The translations under genes and the position numbers were made by a program. Below the pieces are notes generated by a model, which worked only from the letters and a program-made list of their open reading frames with translations, was not told the DNA's origin and searched no databases. Below are positions 60,996 to 64,000 of a DNA stretch of 64,000 bases, one piece after another. The stretch comes from Natrinema salinisoli (GTDB lineage Archaea > Halobacteriota > Halobacteria > Halobacteriales > Natrialbaceae), in NCBI RefSeq assembly GCF_020405205.1, contig NZ_CP084470.1, positions 124,001 through 188,000 of the forward strand. Direction: 5' to 3'. The first letter of the stretch is position 1. Each line of letters begins with the position of its first letter.

Positions 60996-62183
60996 TCATG
61001 ATTCTACAGCCTTGCTCAATTCGGTCGTAATCGTATCGAGATCAGCCCGTACGTCATCGCGGATTTCGTCCAGCAGGGTTTTGATTTCGCCGGCCGTTTC
61101 CTCGATGTCTGAGCACTTCGTTTTCACACTGCTGAATCGGTCGATAGAGTCACGAATTTCCTCGACCTGTGCCTGAATCGTCTCTGTATCGACTGATTCC
61201 CCAGTGTCAACATGGGACTGGATCGTTCGCATTCGCGCCCAGTTCCAAGCGATGTTGAGAAAGCCGGGATCGATGTCGTCATCTTCGTCGGCGGAGAGAG
61301 CGACACATAGAATTTCCTGATCGTATTCTTGGAAATAGCCGACCTTGTCTGGAACATACGACTCGCATTCCGTGACGAAAATCCCGTACTCAGCGTCCCT
61401 GTTCTCGATAGCTTCCGCCATCTCATCTTTGATGTCTTGAGCGTAGTAGTCCTTCTCGCTCTTCGCTTCGACGACGATGTCTTGGCCCGTCTCTCCGAGT
61501 GTCAGCACGTAGTCTCCGACGTCTCTCCCTGGAATTTCGCCTTCCTTGTCGCCAGTATGCTCGACTTCGTGGGTAGTGTTGTAGACAAGCGTATCAAGCA
61601 GATTGCCGAGCGTCTCCTCGAAACTCTCGCCTTTCTTCCAGCTTTGCTGACGCTCCTCCTCACGACCTGCCTCCCGCTCCAGTGCTTGGCGAATGTCGCG
61701 GATCTCCTGTTTCAGTCGATACGTGGGGGTTCCCTCCACGTCCGGATCTAATGCGTCCTGAATTTTGCTGCCGTCCTCACCCAAGACGGATTCTAACCGC
61801 TCGGTGAGTTCACCGTCTTCGCCGAACGCGTCCTCAATATGATCTCGGAGTGTTCCATCCTCTCCGAGGTGCTCAGTGAGAGCTTCCTCGAGATCACCGT
61901 CCTCGCCGAACGTCTCCTCGAGTTCGTCGCGAACCTGCTCGATTTCTTCCTCGAAGTTCGACTGTAGTGACTCGAACTCTCGCTTGACGTGCTCAACGTC
62001 TTTCGTCGTTTCGCTCAGTTGGAGCGTCATCATCCCCACTCGGAGTGCACGCTCGACGACGTCGACCTGTTCTGAATCGTCGTACTCTGCAAGATAGTTG
62101 GCGAGGTCTTCGTCGTGGACGGTAAACTGGACTGAGACCTCATTCGTATCCGGGTTTACCTGGACATCGCGTGCAGTTGCCAT
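60996..62183 (-). CDS. Coiled-coil protein with FGEDG repeats and PD-(D/E)XK-like nuclease domain
   Basis: 395 residues from ATG 62183 (MATARDVQVNPDT); the longer frame is not protein-like. The N-terminus (about 1-50) resembles a short beta/helix domain, followed by coiled coil. Four repeats of about 17 residues each contain (F/L)GEDG (about residues 95-150: TFGEDGDLEEALTEHLGEDG, AFGEDGELTERLESVLGEDG). A DUF2130-like endonuclease fold follows: DYVLTLGETGQDIVVEAKSE (D-x(n)-E-x-K) and AEYGIFVTECESYVPDKV. The C-terminus is coiled again. It lies 135 bp downstream of the QueC-like gene, same strand. Confidence 0.7.
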   Translation of the reverse strand: MATARDVQVNPDTNEVSVQFTVHDEDLANYLAEYDDSEQVDVVERALRVGMMTLQLSETTKDVEHVKREFESLQSNFEEEIEQVRDELEETFGEDGDLEEALTEHLGEDGTLRDHIEDAFGEDGELTERLESVLGEDGSKIQDALDPDVEGTPTYRLKQEIRDIRQALEREAGREEERQQSWKKGESFEETLGNLLDTLVYNTTHEVEHTGDKEGEIPGRDVGDYVLTLGETGQDIVVEAKSEKDYYAQDIKDEMAEAIENRDAEYGIFVTECESYVPDKVGYFQEYDQEILCVALSADEDDDIDPGFLNIAWNWARMRTIQSHVDTGESVDTETIQAQVEEIRDSIDRFSSVKTKCSDIEETAGEIKTLLDEIRDDVRADLDTITTELSKAVES

Positions 62184-62318
62184 ATTGCTACCGTATACTC
62201 CAGTTATGTTAGAATTGGTGTCGGAATGACGGAATCCATCTGTAGACACCAATACACGGCCCGGAAATAGCACAAAAGTCGTAAGGGTGACGGATATCAA
62301 TCAGGCATCATCCGTAAA

Positions 62319-63761
62319 CTAACATAAGTTGGCGAGCTCTTCGTCCTCTAACGAAAGAAACTCTGTAACGTAGTTTTCCAGCGTTGGGTTATCAGCTGCG
62401 AAGAATTCCACGGTTTGGAAGATCTCTCTACTAAATCGCTCATAGAGCCCCAATATATCGGGGTCAAGAAGCTCGGGGTTAGATGAAACCAGCTCCCCTT
62501 GGGTCGAAGTCTGGATACGGTACGCGAACGAGAGATGAGCATTCAAGCCTAACAAAAACACTGACAAACTAGACTGTCGACTCTGGTTGGGTTGAGCAAT
62601 ATTCTCAGCATTCACTTTCGAGAAGTCGAAGTCCAATAGATGATTCTTGTCTAACATCAATTCGTCTGGCTGTATTTTGTGTTCGCTGTTTACTAGACCA
62701 ATGATACGGATAAGACAAGGAATACACTCACCACAGTTGTAAGGGTGTCCGGAAGCGTCCTTTCCTTGTGACAATTCACGCGGATGCGGACATGTTCGAG
62801 TGAAGAAAATATCTGCCTTGTTTGGGATACAGTCGACAACCTCTTTCTTCGTGTAATCAAGGAACGGATTGCTGATTTTCAGCTTACGGTCCGGGAATAG
62901 ATCGTCAAAAATGCGGTTCAAGCTCTTTACGAATAGCGGATGAACTGTGCGAGTCGTCGTCCAGCCAGATTCTAGCGATGAGAACCGCGATAGGACGCCA
63001 TTCTCGGGAACAAAGATATCATCAACATCGAGGGCCACCGCGACAGCGGCGGCGAAAGCGAAGTACATGAACGAACGAGTGAACTGCGTATCCTCATATG
63101 CATAGAATTCTTCGTCGACACCTATTGAGGTCAGATCACCATCAAAGAGATGGTCAAAATTCCGCACTAGATGACCGACGTTTCGACCATGATCTACACT
63201 GACAAAGTGTGGATTGTACCCGTCCTCAGCGAGGTGAAATCGGCCACCCAAACTATCTAACCCGCCAGAAAAAAGGGCGACAGAATCAGCCTCAGGCAGC
63301 TGATCACGATATCCATCAGCACCATCGTCAATAGACTGGTTTTCGTCAATCGCATCGATGAACCGATACTGGAAATTATCACGCGAGATGAAGCTAATAG
63401 CGTGGTTCAATTCAGGCTCTATTGGTCGCCATTTCTCCACGTCAGCAACAGGGTGCAAAATCTGTATCTGCCGTGATTTCAGCATTTCCTCCCCATCATC
63501 CTTCGCGCCAGTAGGCCCCCGCTTCACCAAACGATCTGCAACGTATGTACCGAGTGCGAGCTCAACTAATGCCGTGACTGCTGGAGGGGGACTCTGTCCG
63601 AACAGGTCGTTTAGAACCTCCTTCTTGTACTTTATCAGACGACCATCCTCCGTTTCAGTCTCGGTGCGATAATCGTCAACGACGATTGTGTAGTCCGAGT
63701 CAGCTTCGCTAAGATTTGATCCAGTCCCGGACTTGATCAAGAATCGCTTAGTTCCCTTCAA
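62319..63761 (-). CDS. qatC: QueC-like (QatC-type) protein of a putative anti-phage operon
   Basis: About 480 residues, twice the size of housekeeping QueC, as in QatC of the QatABCD defence system. A PP-loop SVALFSGGLDSLGG lies near residue 165. Deazaguanine-synthase-like zinc cysteines follow in RTCPHPRELS and HPYNCGECIPCLIR. The FVSVDHGRNVGHLV strand and the helical C-terminus (FLLGLNAHLSFAYRIQTSTQ) fit this group. No ATG exists at the 5' end. TTG 63761 (overlapping the upstream stop) or TTG 63785 are the candidates. AT-rich relative to the transfer genes. Upstream lies a damaged gene, and downstream a nuclease-like gene rather than a TatD-type qatD. Confidence 0.72.
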   Translation of the reverse strand: MKGTKRFLIKSGTGSNLSEADSDYTIVVDDYRTETETEDGRLIKYKKEVLNDLFGQSPPPAVTALVELALGTYVADRLVKRGPTGAKDDGEEMLKSRQIQILHPVADVEKWRPIEPELNHAISFISRDNFQYRFIDAIDENQSIDDGADGYRDQLPEADSVALFSGGLDSLGGRFHLAEDGYNPHFVSVDHGRNVGHLVRNFDHLFDGDLTSIGVDEEFYAYEDTQFTRSFMYFAFAAAVAVALDVDDIFVPENGVLSRFSSLESGWTTTRTVHPLFVKSLNRIFDDLFPDRKLKISNPFLDYTKKEVVDCIPNKADIFFTRTCPHPRELSQGKDASGHPYNCGECIPCLIRIIGLVNSEHKIQPDELMLDKNHLLDFDFSKVNAENIAQPNQSRQSSLSVFLLGLNAHLSFAYRIQTSTQGELVSSNPELLDPDILGLYERFSREIFQTVEFFAADNPTLENYVTEFLSLEDEELANLC

Positions 63762-64000
63762 AGTCCTCGTCCTCCCATGCTTCAATCATCTCGTGCATAG
63801 TATCTCGGATCATTTCCTCTACATCCTCATGCTCTAGTAGCTCTACGTTGGCATCTTCGAAAATTGGAGCGAGTTCGGGCTGGTCTTGGATCTTTTCGAC
63901 GAGTTCATCTGCCCGACTGGCACACTGGTCTCGCAGCTACTCTTCAAATTCTTCTAACTCTTGATCTGTATTGACGTTCTGGCTGAAGTGAAGCTGAAGG
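63748..64000 (-). pseudogene. 3' part of the gene upstream of the QueC-like gene, with an in-frame TAG
   Basis: In frame with the stop at 63748, the minus strand reads from the window edge LQLHFSQNVNTDQELEEFEE, then TAG (63937-63939), then LRDQCASRADELVEKIQDQP, APIFEDANVELLEHEDVEEM and HEMIEAWEDEDFEGN. Protein character is equal on both sides of the TAG, and no usable start follows it. The gene is therefore either nonsense-mutated or carries a sequencing error. By position it would be the qatB equivalent. The fragment is acidic and helical, with no family recognised. Confidence 0.5.

Overview
The window reads as haloarchaeal DNA (class Halobacteria). Predicted proteins are strongly acidic, and secreted proteins carry Tat twin-arginine lipobox signals. 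Several genes have GTG starts or look leaderless with a TATA-like box about 27 nt upstream. Archaeal families are present: MCM and PriS/PriL-like primases, HalOD1-like output domains, and histidine kinases with the HNLRN-type phospho-acceptor. The mosaic of decayed insertion elements, truncated recombinases and a conjugation-like operon suggests a megaplasmid or a plastic chromosomal island. No rRNA or convincing tRNA gene was seen.

Layout. 1-8400: accessory genes (Tat lipoprotein, MsrA, alpha/beta hydrolase) with an IS1341-type TnpB element splitting a CARDB-repeat protein gene, plus SDR and MCM relics. 8400-17250: a signalling and repeat-rich island. Two paralogous 349-residue PAS/histidine kinases lie in inverted orientation around reiterated, mostly decayed cassettes of a small 82-residue protein, each with a shared hairpin. 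HalOD1 and DUF7344-like genes lie between them. 17500-28600: GMC oxidoreductase, Fic protein, LURP-one-like protein, a sodium:solute symporter with a small partner, assorted small membrane proteins, and a truncated tyrosine recombinase.

28750-38500: a catabolic and uptake cluster. It holds a ThDP-dependent decarboxylase-like enzyme, a fumarylacetoacetate-hydrolase-family enzyme, a tripartite tricarboxylate transporter (TctC-TctA-TctB order), two tandem metallo-beta-lactamase-fold proteins with an unusual HxDxPH motif, and an IclR regulator with a likely self-operator. Together they suggest uptake and breakdown of an unidentified organic acid.

41970-55930: one tightly packed operon with a type IV secretion/conjugation-like set (pilin-like protein, large surface protein, Tat lipoprotein, VirB6-like channel, PrgI/VirB4-N-like, VirB4 ATPase, VirD4/TraG-like coupling ATPase). 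It is followed without a gap by a PriS-like and a PriL-like primase. Accessory genes follow (zinc-ribbon proteins, a regulator plus PIN-domain pair, an OB-fold ssDNA-binding protein) and two strong inverted repeats. No relaxase was recognised.

60996-64000 (minus strand): a defence-like operon. A QueC-like (QatC-type) protein is preceded by a broken or partial gene and followed, where qatD would be expected, by a coiled-coil protein with FGEDG repeats and a PD-(D/E)XK-like nuclease motif.
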